Positions 46,708 through 55,762 of a stretch of 64,000 nt of DNA are shown here, piece after piece. A program made the position numbers and the translations under genes. Every line of letters starts with the position of its first letter. The stretch's first letter is position 1. Under the pieces are notes generated by a model. It was not told where the DNA came from and made no database searches. It saw only the letters and a list, made by a program, of their open reading frames with translations. The stretch lies in NCBI RefSeq assembly GCF_009674565.1, contig NZ_WKJL01000001.1, positions 868,001 to 932,000 of the forward strand. Reading direction: 5' to 3'. Origin of the DNA: Duganella aquatilis (GTDB taxonomy: Bacteria; Pseudomonadota; Gammaproteobacteria; Burkholderiales; Burkholderiaceae_D).

Positions 46708-47898
46708 ATGGCAGACGACAGCGACGCAGAAAAGACCGAACCCGCGTCAGCGAAGCGCCTCGAGCAGGCGCGTGAAGAAGGCGACGTTCCCCGATCGCGG
46801 GAAGTGGCGACGTTTACCGTGCTGATGGCGGCTGGCGCCGGCTTGTGGATGACCGGCGACGGCCTGGTCGGCCAGCTGGAGTCGGCGCTGGTGTCCGGCC
46901 TGGCGATGGACCAGGAGCAGATTTTCAATGCCGACGTGCTGTTCCACCGCATCGGCGTCGACGTGGTGCGCGTGATGCTGGTCTGTCTGCCGCTGGGCGT
47001 GGCGGTGATGGTGGTGGCGCTGGCGTCGCCGCTGCTGGTCGGCGGCTGGCTGTTCAGCAGCAAGGTGTTCACGCCGAATTTCAACAAGCTCAATCCCATC
47101 AGCGGCCTGACCAACATGATTTCCAAGAACGCCCTGGTCGAGCTGCTCAAGGCGATTTTGAAAACGGTGGTGGTCGGCTTCGTCACCTGGATGGTGGTGC
47201 TGAAGTACAAGGACGCGGTGATCGGCCTGTCGGTCGAGCCGCTGCGGATGGGCATCGGCCACATGGTCAACATGCTGGCCAGCAGCTTTCTGTTCATCGT
47301 CGGCGCGCTGGGCCTGATCGCCGGCATCGACGGCCCCTACCAGATGTGGCACTACGCCAACAAGCTGAAGATGACGCGCCAGGAGCTGATCCAGGAATCC
47401 AAGGAATCCGACGGCAACCCGCAAATCAAGGGCAAGATCCGCCAGCTGCAGCGCGAGATGGCCAAGCGCCGCATGATGGCCGACGTGCCGACCGCCGACG
47501 TCATTGTCACCAATCCGACCCACTACGCGGTGGCGCTGAAATACAGCAGCGACATGCGTGGCGCACCGAAGGTGGTGGCCAAGGGCACCGACGAGGTGGC
47601 GGCCAAGATCCGCGAAATCGGCAAGGAAAACAAGGTGGCGATCATGGAAGCGCCGGCACTGGCGCGGGCGCTGCACAAGCATACCGAGATCGGCGACGAG
47701 ATTCCCGAGCAGCTGTATGCGGCGGTGGCCGAAGTGCTGGCCTATGTGTTCCAGCTGCGCGTGTTCAACCGCGGCGGCGGCAACCGTCCGGAAGAACCGA
47801 AGAAACTCGATGTGCCGCCGACCATGGACCCGCTGGACCCGGCCTTCATCCCCAAAAACGGCAAGAAACCAGATTTGAATAACGGAGCACCTGTATGA
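46708..47898 (+). CDS. flhB: Flagellar export gate and substrate-specificity protein FlhB
   Basis: A 396-residue inner-membrane protein: a charged N-terminus (DAEKTEPASAKRLEQAREEG), four membrane helices, and a cytoplasmic domain with the autocleavage site Asn269-Pro-Thr-His (VTNPTHYAVALKY). Cleavage switches export from rod/hook proteins to filament proteins. The C-terminal tail is rich in Pro and Lys and longer than in E. coli FlhB (about 380 residues). It is the first gene of the flagellar block; about 115 bp upstream, with a small hairpin at 46610-46638, separates it from the FAH gene. It overlaps flhA by 4 bp. Confidence 0.96.
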   Translation: MADDSDAEKTEPASAKRLEQAREEGDVPRSREVATFTVLMAAGAGLWMTGDGLVGQLESALVSGLAMDQEQIFNADVLFHRIGVDVVRVMLVCLPLGVAVMVVALASPLLVGGWLFSSKVFTPNFNKLNPISGLTNMISKNALVELLKAILKTVVVGFVTWMVVLKYKDAVIGLSVEPLRMGIGHMVNMLASSFLFIVGALGLIAGIDGPYQMWHYANKLKMTRQELIQESKESDGNPQIKGKIRQLQREMAKRRMMADVPTADVIVTNPTHYAVALKYSSDMRGAPKVVAKGTDEVAAKIREIGKENKVAIMEAPALARALHKHTEIGDEIPEQLYAAVAEVLAYVFQLRVFNRGGGNRPEEPKKLDVPPTMDPLDPAFIPKNGKKPDLNNGAPV

Positions 47899-50021
47899 AC
47901 GCCCTCAGCAACGTGAAGCTGCCGCCATGGCTGCAAGGCCTGGCCAATTCGAAGAACAAGGGCAGCGTGGCGGCGCCGATCCTGATCGTCATGCTGCTGG
48001 CGATGATGATCCTGCCGTTGCCGGCGTTTGTGCTGGATATGTTCTTCAGCTTTAACATCGCGCTGTCGGTGATTGTGCTGCTGACCTCGCTGTACACGGT
48101 GAAGCCGCTCGATTTCATGTCGTTCCCGACCATCCTGCTGGTGTCGACCATGCTGCGGCTGTCGCTGAACGTGGCGTCGACCCGCGTGGTGCTGACCGAG
48201 GGCCACACCGGCGCCGACGCGGCCGGCAAGGTGATCGAGGCCTTCGGCCACTTTCTGATCGGCGGTAACTACACGGTCGGTATCGTGGTGTTCGTGATTT
48301 TGACCATCATTAACTTTGTGGTCGTGACCAAGGGCGCGGGCCGTATCGCCGAGGTGGGTGCGCGTTTCGCCCTGGATGCGATGCCGGGCAAGCAGATGGC
48401 GATCGACGCCGACCTGAACGCCGGCCTGATCGGCGAAGCCGACGCCAAGAAGCGCCGTAGCGAAGTATCGATGGAAGCCGAATTCTACGGCGCCATGGAT
48501 GGTGCGTCGAAGTACGTGCGCGGCGACGCCGTGGCCGGCATCCTGGTGACTGTGATTAACGTGGTCGGCGGCCTGCTGGTGGGGCTGATCCAGCACGACA
48601 TGGTGTTTGCCGACGCGCTGAAAAACTACACGCTGCTGGCCATCGGTGACGGCCTGGTGGCGCAGATTCCTTCGCTGATCATTTCGATCGCGGCCGGTAT
48701 CGTGGTGTCGCGGGTGGCCAGCGACAAGGACATCGGCTCGCAGCTGGTGGGTGAGCTGTTTGCCAAGCCGGAAGTGCTGTACATCACGGCTGGCATCATC
48801 GGCGGCCTGGGCCTGATTCCCGGCATGCCGAACCTGGTGTTTATCATGCTGGCCGGCGCGCTGGGCGGCTCGGCCTACATGATGACGAAGAAGAAGGTGC
48901 AGAAAGTGGCGGCCGATACGGCGGCGGCCGAAGCGGCGGCGCCGGCCGCCGCAGCGGCGGCGTCGGAGCAGGAAGAGGCGACCTGGCAGGACATCATGCC
49001 GGTCGATACGCTGGGCCTGGAAGTGGGCTACCGCCTGATTCCGCTGGTGGACAAGACGCAGGGCGGCGAGCTGCTCAAGCGCATCAAGGGCATCCGCAAG
49101 AAGTTCGCGCAGGAGGTGGGCTTCCTGGCGCCGCCGGTGCACATCCGCGACAACCTGGAGCTGAAGCCTTCCGCTTACCGCATCGCGCTCAAGGGCGTGG
49201 AAGTGGGCACCGGCGAGGCCTTCAACGGCCAGTTCCTGGCCATCAACCCGGGCATGGCGACCGGCACCTTGCAGGGCATGGTCACCACCGATCCGGCCTT
49301 CGGCCTGCCGGCGGTGTGGATCGACGCCAGCCTGCGCGACCAGGCGCAGAGCCTGGGCTATACCGTGGTCGACGCCGGCACGGTGGTGGCGACCCACCTG
49401 AATCATCTGATCACCACGCACGCTTCGGAGCTGCTGGGCCGGTCCGAGGTGCAGTCGCTGCTGGATCACCTGGGCAAGGAATCGCCGAAGCTGGTGGAGG
49501 ATCTGGTGCCGAAGATGGTGTCGATCTCGACCCTGCAGAAGGTGTTGCAGAACCTGCTGATGGAAGGCGTGCACATCCGCGATATGCGCACCATCATCGA
49601 GACCCTGGCCGAGCATGCGGTGCACACGCAGGATCCGGGCGACCTGACGGCGCTGGTGCGGATCGCACTGGGCCGGGCGATCGTGCAGCAGCTGTTCCCT
49701 GGCTCGGGCGAGCTGTCGGTGATGACGCTGGACAATCGCCTGGAACGCTTGCTGATGCAGGCGCTGGCGGCCAGCGGTCCGGACGGCGCCGGCATCGAGC
49801 CGGGCCTGGCCGATACCATTGCGCAGCAAGCCGCATCGGCGGCGCAGCAACAGGAAGCGCTGGGCCTGACGCCGGTGCTGCTGGTGCCGGGACCGTTGCG
49901 CGCGCTGCTGTCGCGCTTCCTGCGCCGCTCGCTGCCGCAGCTGAAGGTGCTGTCGCACGCCGAGATCCCGGAAAGCAAAACCATCCGCGTCACCGCGCTG
50001 GTGGGCCAGCAGCCGACCTGA
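47895..50021 (+). CDS. flhA: Flagellar export gate protein FlhA
   Basis: A 708-residue component of the flagellar type III export apparatus. The N-terminal half has about eight membrane helices and the conserved FHIPEP-family loop (SVEFPTILL-type sequence appears as SFPTILLVSTMLRLSLNVAS, then GRIAEVGARFALDAMPGKQM). After an Ala/Glu-rich linker (about residues 335-365) comes the cytoplasmic nonamer-ring domain that docks chaperone-substrate pairs. Start overlaps flhB stop. Confidence 0.97.
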   Translation: MNALSNVKLPPWLQGLANSKNKGSVAAPILIVMLLAMMILPLPAFVLDMFFSFNIALSVIVLLTSLYTVKPLDFMSFPTILLVSTMLRLSLNVASTRVVLTEGHTGADAAGKVIEAFGHFLIGGNYTVGIVVFVILTIINFVVVTKGAGRIAEVGARFALDAMPGKQMAIDADLNAGLIGEADAKKRRSEVSMEAEFYGAMDGASKYVRGDAVAGILVTVINVVGGLLVGLIQHDMVFADALKNYTLLAIGDGLVAQIPSLIISIAAGIVVSRVASDKDIGSQLVGELFAKPEVLYITAGIIGGLGLIPGMPNLVFIMLAGALGGSAYMMTKKKVQKVAADTAAAEAAAPAAAAAASEQEEATWQDIMPVDTLGLEVGYRLIPLVDKTQGGELLKRIKGIRKKFAQEVGFLAPPVHIRDNLELKPSAYRIALKGVEVGTGEAFNGQFLAINPGMATGTLQGMVTTDPAFGLPAVWIDASLRDQAQSLGYTVVDAGTVVATHLNHLITTHASELLGRSEVQSLLDHLGKESPKLVEDLVPKMVSISTLQKVLQNLLMEGVHIRDMRTIIETLAEHAVHTQDPGDLTALVRIALGRAIVQQLFPGSGELSVMTLDNRLERLLMQALAASGPDGAGIEPGLADTIAQQAASAAQQQEALGLTPVLLVPGPLRALLSRFLRRSLPQLKVLSHAEIPESKTIRVTALVGQQPT

Positions 50022-50046
50022 GTTTGATCCAGGCCGTCACGCGCTG

Positions 50047-50072
50047 ATGCAGGCAGCCTAGACTGCCTGCAT
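50047..50072 (+). promoter_or_regulatory. Inverted repeat covering the start codon of the Rpn-type gene
   Basis: ATGCAGGCAG, a 6-nt spacer CCTAGA, then CTGCCTGCAT form a 10-bp perfect stem. The right arm contains the first two bases of the ATG at 50071, and no Shine-Dalgarno sequence is visible. In mRNA the hairpin would hide the start codon. Confidence 0.6.
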
Positions 50073-51084
50073 GAACGACGACTACGACACGCCGTGGAAG
50101 GAAGTGGTCACCGACCACTTCCCCGAATTCATGGCCTTCTATTTCCCCTCCGCCCACGCAGCGATCGACTGGTCGCAGCCGCATGATTTCCTCGACCAGG
50201 AACTGTCGGCCTTGTCGCGCGACGCGGAGCTGGGCAAGCGGCTGGCGGACAAGCTGGTGCGCGTGCATCTGCATGATGGCGGCGAGCAGTGGGTGCTGGT
50301 GCATCTGGAAGTGCAGGGCTGGCGCGAGGTGGATTTCGCCGAGCGTATTTTTACCTATCATTATCGCGCGTATGACCGTTATCGTCGTCCGGTAGCCAGC
50401 ATGGCGGTACTGGCCGACAGCGGCAAAGGCTGGCGGCCCACTTCGTTTGGGTACAGCCTGCTGGGCTGCGAATTGCGGCTGGACTTTCCGACGGTGAAGT
50501 TGCTGGATTATGCCGGGCAGATGGAGGTCTTGCTGATTGATCCGAATCCGTTCGCGCTGGTGACGGTCGCTCATCTGTTGACGCAGCAAACCAAACATCG
50601 TCCGCACCAGCGCCGTATCGCCAAATGGCGCTTGACCAAGCTACTGTATCAACGTGACTGGGATAAGCGGCGTATTATTAATTTACACAGGATGATCGAT
50701 TGGCTGATGCGTTTGCCCAAGTCGCTTGATATGCGACTCAGGCATATTGTTTTGGAATTCGAAAGGAGGCGCGCGATGCCTTACATCACGTCATATGAGC
50801 GGATCGGCATGGAGATCGGCATGCAGAAAGGTTTGCAGGAAGGACGACAGAAAGGACTCCATGAAGGAAGGCAGGAAGGAAGGCAAGAAGGAAGACAAGA
50901 AGGAAGACAAGAAGGAAGACAAGAAGCGCGTGTGGAAATGCTGGCTGCATTATTAAGCAAGCGTTTCGGTCCGCTCGATCCGGTCGTGACGGACCGACTG
51001 GCGGCAGCGGATGTAGAGCAGCTTTCAGCCTGGGCGCTGAACTTCGTTGATGCGGGTTCGCTGGACGAGGTTTTCCGCGGCTGA
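50071..51084 (+). CDS. Rpn-type PD-(D/E)XK nuclease / putative transposase family protein (DUF4351-like C-terminus)
   Basis: A 337-residue protein. The N-terminal region resembles the Rpn/PDDEXK family: TPWKEVVTDHFPEFMAFYFP, then the active-site-like HLEVQGWREVDFAERIFTYH (Glu-x-Gln variant). The C-terminal 60 residues include a run of Arg-Gln-Glu-Gly repeats and a helical segment (MLAALLSKRFGPLDP) like DUF4351. E. coli Rpn proteins are DNA endonucleases that raise RecA-independent recombination. The gene interrupts flhA-flhF, is unrelated to flagella and is probably an acquired cargo gene; terminal transposon structures are not seen. Confidence 0.8.
   Translation: MNDDYDTPWKEVVTDHFPEFMAFYFPSAHAAIDWSQPHDFLDQELSALSRDAELGKRLADKLVRVHLHDGGEQWVLVHLEVQGWREVDFAERIFTYHYRAYDRYRRPVASMAVLADSGKGWRPTSFGYSLLGCELRLDFPTVKLLDYAGQMEVLLIDPNPFALVTVAHLLTQQTKHRPHQRRIAKWRLTKLLYQRDWDKRRIINLHRMIDWLMRLPKSLDMRLRHIVLEFERRRAMPYITSYERIGMEIGMQKGLQEGRQKGLHEGRQEGRQEGRQEGRQEGRQEARVEMLAALLSKRFGPLDPVVTDRLAAADVEQLSAWALNFVDAGSLDEVFRG
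50863..50922 (+). repeat. Five tandem 12-bp units coding for the Glu-Gly-Arg-Gln repeat
   Basis: Units GAAGGAAGGCAG, GAAGGAAGGCAA and three copies of GAAGGAAGACAA follow each other exactly and encode four-residue repeats in the Rpn-type protein. Because 12 is a multiple of 3, gain or loss of units keeps the frame while changing linker length. Confidence 0.9.
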
Positions 51085-51213
51085 AATGCGGCCCATTTCT
51101 GCCCCTGTTCATCAGATCGTTTCCAGAGTGCATCGTCAATAATGGAACCATTGGAGTTAAGGCGTCTCGCATGGAAGACGCACTGCTCAATCTGGTTCCC
51201 TTGAGAGACGGTC

Positions 51214-52674
51214 ATGAACGTTAAAAAATTTACCGCACCGACTTCCCGCGAAGCGCTGCGCAAAGTCCGCGAATCCCTCGGCCCCGACGCCGTGATCCTG
51301 TCCAATCGCCAGTCCGACGGCGTGGTGGAAATCCTCGCGCTGGCTAATGACGATGCCGCCTCGCTGGCCATGCCAGCCCCTCATTCGCCGATGGCCGAAC
51401 CAGCACCGTCGCTGGACCTGGGCGCGGTCACCGCCGTGCCGTCCACCGGCGGCCGCGTGGAACCACGTTTTGACGAAGAACCGCACCGCGCGCCGGTGAT
51501 GGCCGCCATGCCGGCCAGCCTGCCGCCGCAGCCGCAACGCCGCGTGGTTGCCTCGCACTCGTCGCTGGCCACCAAGGTCGCCGCCGCCGCGCCGGCCCCA
51601 ACGCCTGCCCCGGCGCCAGTCGCAGCGCAGCCGAAAGCCGCGCCAGCGATCGACGCCAGCCAGATCGCCGCCATGGTCAGCGCCGCCGTCGCCAGCGCCA
51701 AGGAAAACGCCGCCGCCGAAATGAGCGGCATGATGAATGAAATCCGCGCCATGCGCGGCATGATGGAAACCCAGCTGGCCGAACTGTCGTGGGGCGCGAC
51801 CCAGGCGCGCGAACCGCAGAAGACCGCCGTGCTGCGCGAAATGCTGGCGGCCGGCTTCTCGGCCAGCCTGGCGCGCTACCTGATCGAAAAACTGCCGGCC
51901 GGCCGCGATGCCGCCGACAGCCTGCGCTGGATCAAGACCGTCCTCACGCGCAACCTGCAAACCATGGCCAACGAAGACGCGCTGATCGACCAGGGCGGCG
52001 TGTTCGCGCTGGTCGGCCCGACCGGCGTCGGCAAGACCACCAGCACCGCCAAGCTGGCCGCGCGCTGCGTGATGCGCCACGGCCCGGACAAGCTGGCCCT
52101 GATCACCACCGACGCCTACCGGATCGGCGCCCACGAACAACTGCGCATCTACGGCAAGATCCTCGGCGTGATGGTGCATTCGGTCAAGGACGAAGCCGAC
52201 CTGCGCATCGCCCTGAAGGAACTGAAGAACAAGCATACCGTGCTGATCGACACCGTCGGCGTCAGCCAGCGCGACCAGATGGTCACCGAGCAGGTGTCGA
52301 TGCTGCAAGGCGCCGGCGCCCACGTCAAGCGCGTGCTGTGCCTGAACGCCACCGCCACCCAGGAAACCCTGAGCGAAGTGGTGCGCGCCTACCAAGGCAG
52401 CGGCCTGGCCGGCTGCATCATGACCAAGCTGGACGAGGCGGCCGCCATCGGCAACGCGCTCGACGTCGTGATCCGGCACAAGCTCAACCTGTTCTACGTG
52501 TCGAACGGCCAGCGCGTGCCGGAAGACCTGCATCTGGCCGATCCGGCCTACCTGATCGACCGCGCGTTCAAATTGAAACGCGACATCGTCAACACCCAGT
52601 ACCTGGATGCCGAACTGCCGCTGCTGATGAGCGGCGCCAACGACAACGCCATGCGCGAGGTGCACCTTGGCTAA
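51214..52674 (+). CDS. flhF: Flagellar biosynthesis GTPase FlhF
   Basis: A 486-residue SRP-type GTPase that marks the pole for flagellar assembly. It has a short N-terminal B domain (MNVKKFTAPTSREALRKVRE), a long Ala/Pro-rich linker (about residues 50-165), and the NG domain with G1 VGPTGVGKTTSTAKLAARC near residue 268, TDAYRIGAHEQL, DTVGVSQRD and TKLDEAAAIGNALD. FlhF recruits the first basal-body parts; its GTPase is stimulated by FlhG, encoded next with an 8-bp overlap. Confidence 0.95.
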   Translation: MNVKKFTAPTSREALRKVRESLGPDAVILSNRQSDGVVEILALANDDAASLAMPAPHSPMAEPAPSLDLGAVTAVPSTGGRVEPRFDEEPHRAPVMAAMPASLPPQPQRRVVASHSSLATKVAAAAPAPTPAPAPVAAQPKAAPAIDASQIAAMVSAAVASAKENAAAEMSGMMNEIRAMRGMMETQLAELSWGATQAREPQKTAVLREMLAAGFSASLARYLIEKLPAGRDAADSLRWIKTVLTRNLQTMANEDALIDQGGVFALVGPTGVGKTTSTAKLAARCVMRHGPDKLALITTDAYRIGAHEQLRIYGKILGVMVHSVKDEADLRIALKELKNKHTVLIDTVGVSQRDQMVTEQVSMLQGAGAHVKRVLCLNATATQETLSEVVRAYQGSGLAGCIMTKLDEAAAIGNALDVVIRHKLNLFYVSNGQRVPEDLHLADPAYLIDRAFKLKRDIVNTQYLDAELPLLMSGANDNAMREVHLG

Positions 52675-53491
52675 TTTCGATTTCGACCAGGCGGAGGGCC
52701 TGCGCCGCATGCTGGCCGGGGCGCAGCCCCGCATCGTCACCTTCCTGTCGGCCAACCCGCAGGACGACAAGGGCGCCATGCTGGTCAACCTGGGCGCCTC
52801 GCTGGCCCGGGCCGGCAACGACGTGCTGATCGTCGACGCCTGCGCCAGCGCCCACGGCGTGGCCTCGCGGCTCGGCGTCGACGGCGGCCACAGCCTGCTG
52901 AACGTGGCGCGCCAGGAGTGCGCGCTGAACCAGGTGATCCACGCCGTGCCGCAGGGCTTTTCGGTGGCCTCGATGACCCGCGGCGCGGCGCGCTCCGGTC
53001 CGGACGAGACGCGCCGCCTGGCCAAGGCCTTCGACGTGCTGGCCAAGCAGACCGGCATGGTGCTGGTCGACGGCGAGTTCGACGGCGAAGCGTTCCCGGT
53101 GCCGATCATGGCCAGCTCGGAAATCGTGGTACAAGTTTCCAATAGCGCTACCTCGATCAAGGCTGCGTACAGTATGATTAAGCGGCTGAACCAGGAACTG
53201 GGCCGGCGGCCGTTCGGAATTCTGGTCACCGGCGCCTCGGAAGACGAAGCCCGGGTGGTTTACGATAATATGGCACAGGCAGCAAGCCGATATCTGGCCG
53301 TCAATCTGGTGTCGATGGGCTCGGTGCCCGCGGATGAGTACCTGCAACGTGCGGCGCGCTTGGGGCGCGCGGTGGTCGATGCATTTCCGCTGGCCGGGGC
53401 TTCGGTGGCGTTTCGTCAACTGGCGGGGCGCTTCGCGCTGGCAGGCTCGCCTTCTTTCCGTGCGGGGAGCGGCAACCATTTCAGTGCTTAA
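52667..53491 (+). CDS. flhG: FlhG/FleN-like MinD-family protein with degenerate P-loop
   Basis: A 274-residue MinD/ParA-fold protein. Residues 7-13 (DQAEGLR) match the DQAxxLR motif with which FlhG activates the FlhF GTPase. In place of the deviant Walker A (KGGVGKT) the sequence reads LSANPQDDKGAMLVNLGASLA, losing both key lysines; LIVDACASAHGV replaces the usual VDADLG. The rest follows the fold (QVSNSATSIKAAYSMIKRLN). Translation starts at TTG (52667), preceded by GAGGTG and overlapping flhF. ATP-driven dimerisation is therefore doubtful, while FlhF activation may persist. Confidence 0.85.
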   Translation: MANFDFDQAEGLRRMLAGAQPRIVTFLSANPQDDKGAMLVNLGASLARAGNDVLIVDACASAHGVASRLGVDGGHSLLNVARQECALNQVIHAVPQGFSVASMTRGAARSGPDETRRLAKAFDVLAKQTGMVLVDGEFDGEAFPVPIMASSEIVVQVSNSATSIKAAYSMIKRLNQELGRRPFGILVTGASEDEARVVYDNMAQAASRYLAVNLVSMGSVPADEYLQRAARLGRAVVDAFPLAGASVAFRQLAGRFALAGSPSFRAGSGNHFSA

Positions 53492-53511
53492 TTAATAAAA
53501 AAACTATTCGA

Positions 53512-54243
53512 ATGTACACGGTAAAAGGGAAAGCGGACAAGGACACTTTGCTGACGGAGCATATGCCGTTGGTCAAGCGCCTGGCCCACCACATGAAGGC
53601 GAAACTGCCGCCCAGCGTCGAAGTCGACGATCTGGTGCAAGCCGGAATGATCGGCCTGCTCGACGCCATCAGCCGTTACGAAGAAACCCACGGTGCGCAA
53701 TTCGAAACCTATGCGGTGCTGCGCATCCGCGGCGCCATGCTGGACGAACTGCGCAACAGCGACTGGCTGCCGCGTTCGCTGCGCCAGAACATGCGCAAGG
53801 TCGAAGCCGCCATGTCGACGCTGCAGCAGCGCCTGGGCCGGCCGCCGAGCGAATCGGAAGTGGCCAAGTCGCTCAAGCTGTCGCTGGCCGACTACCAGGA
53901 AATGCTGGGCGACGGCGGCGGCCACCAATTGGTGTACTACGAAGATTTCCACGACGACGACGGCAACGACAGCTTCCTCGACCGTTACGCCTCGGACGAG
54001 GACGCCGACCCGCTGCGCTCGCTGCTGGACGGCGACTTCCGCCAGGCCGTGATCGACGCCATCGACATGCTGCCCGAGCGCGAGAAGATGCTGATGGGGC
54101 TGTACTACGAAGAGGAGCTCAACTTGAAAGAAATCGGCGCCGTGATGGGAGTATCCGAATCGCGCGTATCGCAGTTGCATACGCAGGCTGTGGCGCGGCT
54201 GCGCGCCTCACTCCGGGAGCGGTCTTGGACTGGGCCAGCGTAG
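53512..54243 (+). CDS. fliA: Flagellar sigma factor FliA (sigma-28)
   Basis: A 243-residue sigma factor for late flagellar and chemotaxis genes. Region 2 includes PSVEVDDLVQAGMIGLLDAI and ETYAVLRIRGAMLDELR; region 3 has LGRPPSESEVAKSLKLS; region 4 carries the helix-turn-helix LKEIGAVMGVSESRVSQLHT. It is held inactive by FlgM until the hook is complete. No Shine-Dalgarno is visible ahead of the ATG at 53512, only an A-rich stretch. Its last 19 bp overlap motC. A 9-residue acidic patch (DFHDDDGND) lies between regions 3 and 4. Confidence 0.96.
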   Translation: MYTVKGKADKDTLLTEHMPLVKRLAHHMKAKLPPSVEVDDLVQAGMIGLLDAISRYEETHGAQFETYAVLRIRGAMLDELRNSDWLPRSLRQNMRKVEAAMSTLQQRLGRPPSESEVAKSLKLSLADYQEMLGDGGGHQLVYYEDFHDDDGNDSFLDRYASDEDADPLRSLLDGDFRQAVIDAIDMLPEREKMLMGLYYEEELNLKEIGAVMGVSESRVSQLHTQAVARLRASLRERSWTGPA

Positions 54244-54971
54244 CCGGCGTCCTCCTGGCGCTGGCCGGCGTGATCGTCGGCCAGATGCTGGAGGGCGGCA
54301 AGGTCACTTCCTTGCTGCAACCGGCGGCGTTCGCGATTGTGGTGATCGGCACCTTTGGCGCCGTGCTGCTGCAAACCCGTTTCAAGACCTTTGTGCGCGG
54401 CCTGCGCATGCTGCGGCTGGTGTTCGCGCCGCCGCAGGACACCCGCGCCGCGCTGGCGCGCGAGATCAACGCCTGGAACCTGGCGGCGCGGCGCGACGGC
54501 CTGCTGTCGCTGGAGCGCTACATGCTGTCGTCCAAGGACCAGTTCAACGTCAAGGGCCTGCGCCTGATCGTCGACGGCATCGCGCCGGAAAAGCTGCGCC
54601 AGCTGCTCGACACCGAAATCACCGCTTATGAAACGGCCGAGCGCCAGGCGGTGCGCATCTGGGAATCGGCGGCCGGCTATTCGCCCACCATCGGCATCCT
54701 GGGCGCCGTGCTGGGCCTGATCCACGTGATGGAAAACCTGACCGACCCGAGCAAGCTGGGGGCCGGCATCGCGGTGGCGTTCGTCTCGACCATCTACGGC
54801 GTCGGCCTGGCCAACCTGTTCTTCTACCCGATCGCCAACAAGCTGAAAGCCATCGTCACGCAGGCGGTGCACCAGCAGGAGATCGCGGCGGCGGTGTTCT
54901 ACGACATCGCCACCGGCGACCACACGCGCGTCATCGACGAGCGCATCGCCACGCTGATGCGGGAGCACTGA
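54225..54971 (+). CDS. motC: Flagellar stator protein MotC (MotA family)
   Basis: A 248-residue MotA/ExbB-family stator subunit with four membrane helices, including SVAGVLLALAGVIVGQML and SPTIGILGAVLGLIHVMENL, and the large cytoplasmic loop that contacts FliG. Position after fliA and pairing with motD match the second stator of Pseudomonas (MotCD), associated with surface movement. It starts at TTG (54225) behind GGGAG, within the fliA 3' end, implying coupled translation. Confidence 0.9.
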   Translation: MDWASVAGVLLALAGVIVGQMLEGGKVTSLLQPAAFAIVVIGTFGAVLLQTRFKTFVRGLRMLRLVFAPPQDTRAALAREINAWNLAARRDGLLSLERYMLSSKDQFNVKGLRLIVDGIAPEKLRQLLDTEITAYETAERQAVRIWESAAGYSPTIGILGAVLGLIHVMENLTDPSKLGAGIAVAFVSTIYGVGLANLFFYPIANKLKAIVTQAVHQQEIAAAVFYDIATGDHTRVIDERIATLMREH

Positions 54972-54972
54972 C

Positions 54973-55746
54973 ATGCAATACCGGCGCGCCCGCAGGAAAT
55001 TCGACGACGAACCCGAGAACCATGAACGCTGGCTGATTTCCTACGCCGACTTCATCACGCTGCTGTTCGCCTTCTTTGTCGTCATGTATGCGATTTCGGC
55101 GGTCAACATCGGCAAGTACAAGATCTTTTCCGACGCCCTCGGCGACGCCTTCGGCGGCAAGGGCGCGGCCACGCCGATCAACACCCAGGTGCCGAACCTG
55201 CCGATACCGAACCCGGCGCTGAAGCGCCGCACCGAACTGCTGCGCAAGGAAAAAGAGCAGATGACCAAGCTGGCGCAGGACCTGTTGTCGACCATGGCGC
55301 CGCTGGTCAAGGAAGGCAAGGTGCGGGTCACGCAGAACAGCCGCGGCGTCAGCGTCGAGATCAACGCCTCGGTGCTGTTCGATCCGGGCGAGGCGCGCCT
55401 GATGCCGGAATCGGTGGAGGCGCTGCGCGCCGTCGCCAGCCTGCTCAAGGCCGACAGCCACAGCGTGCAGGTGGAAGGGCATACCGACAACCAGCCGATC
55501 GCCAATCCGCGTTATCCGTCCAACTGGGAGCTGTCGGCGGTGCGCGCCAGCAGCGTGGTGCGCCTGTTCATCGACGCCGGCGTGGCGCCGGAGCGGCTGA
55601 CGGCGGTGGGCTTCAGCGCCAACCAGCCGGTGGCCGGCAACGACACGGCGCAAGGCCGCGCGCGCAATCGCCGCGTGGCGGTGACGATACTGTCGGGGAT
55701 ACCTGATCCTGCCACCGAACTGCCGACCGTGTTGCCGGCGCAGTAG
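54973..55746 (+). CDS. motD: Flagellar stator protein MotD (MotB family)
   Basis: A 257-residue MotB-type protein: a basic N-terminus, one membrane helix (ISYADFITLLFAFFVVMYAI) carrying the proton-binding aspartate, a linker, and a C-terminal OmpA-like peptidoglycan-binding domain (VEGHTDNQPIANPRYPSNWE, then RNRRVAVTIL). It anchors the MotC channel to the cell wall. It begins 1 bp after the motC stop. Confidence 0.93.
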   Translation: MQYRRARRKFDDEPENHERWLISYADFITLLFAFFVVMYAISAVNIGKYKIFSDALGDAFGGKGAATPINTQVPNLPIPNPALKRRTELLRKEKEQMTKLAQDLLSTMAPLVKEGKVRVTQNSRGVSVEINASVLFDPGEARLMPESVEALRAVASLLKADSHSVQVEGHTDNQPIANPRYPSNWELSAVRASSVVRLFIDAGVAPERLTAVGFSANQPVAGNDTAQGRARNRRVAVTILSGIPDPATELPTVLPAQ

Positions 55747-55762
55747 CGATCAGCGCGAAGGC

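Noticed and set aside
51162-51181. GCGTCT/AGACGC inverted repeat upstream of flhF
   Set aside because: It is only 6 bp with an 8-nt loop, has no T-run, and is within chance expectation.
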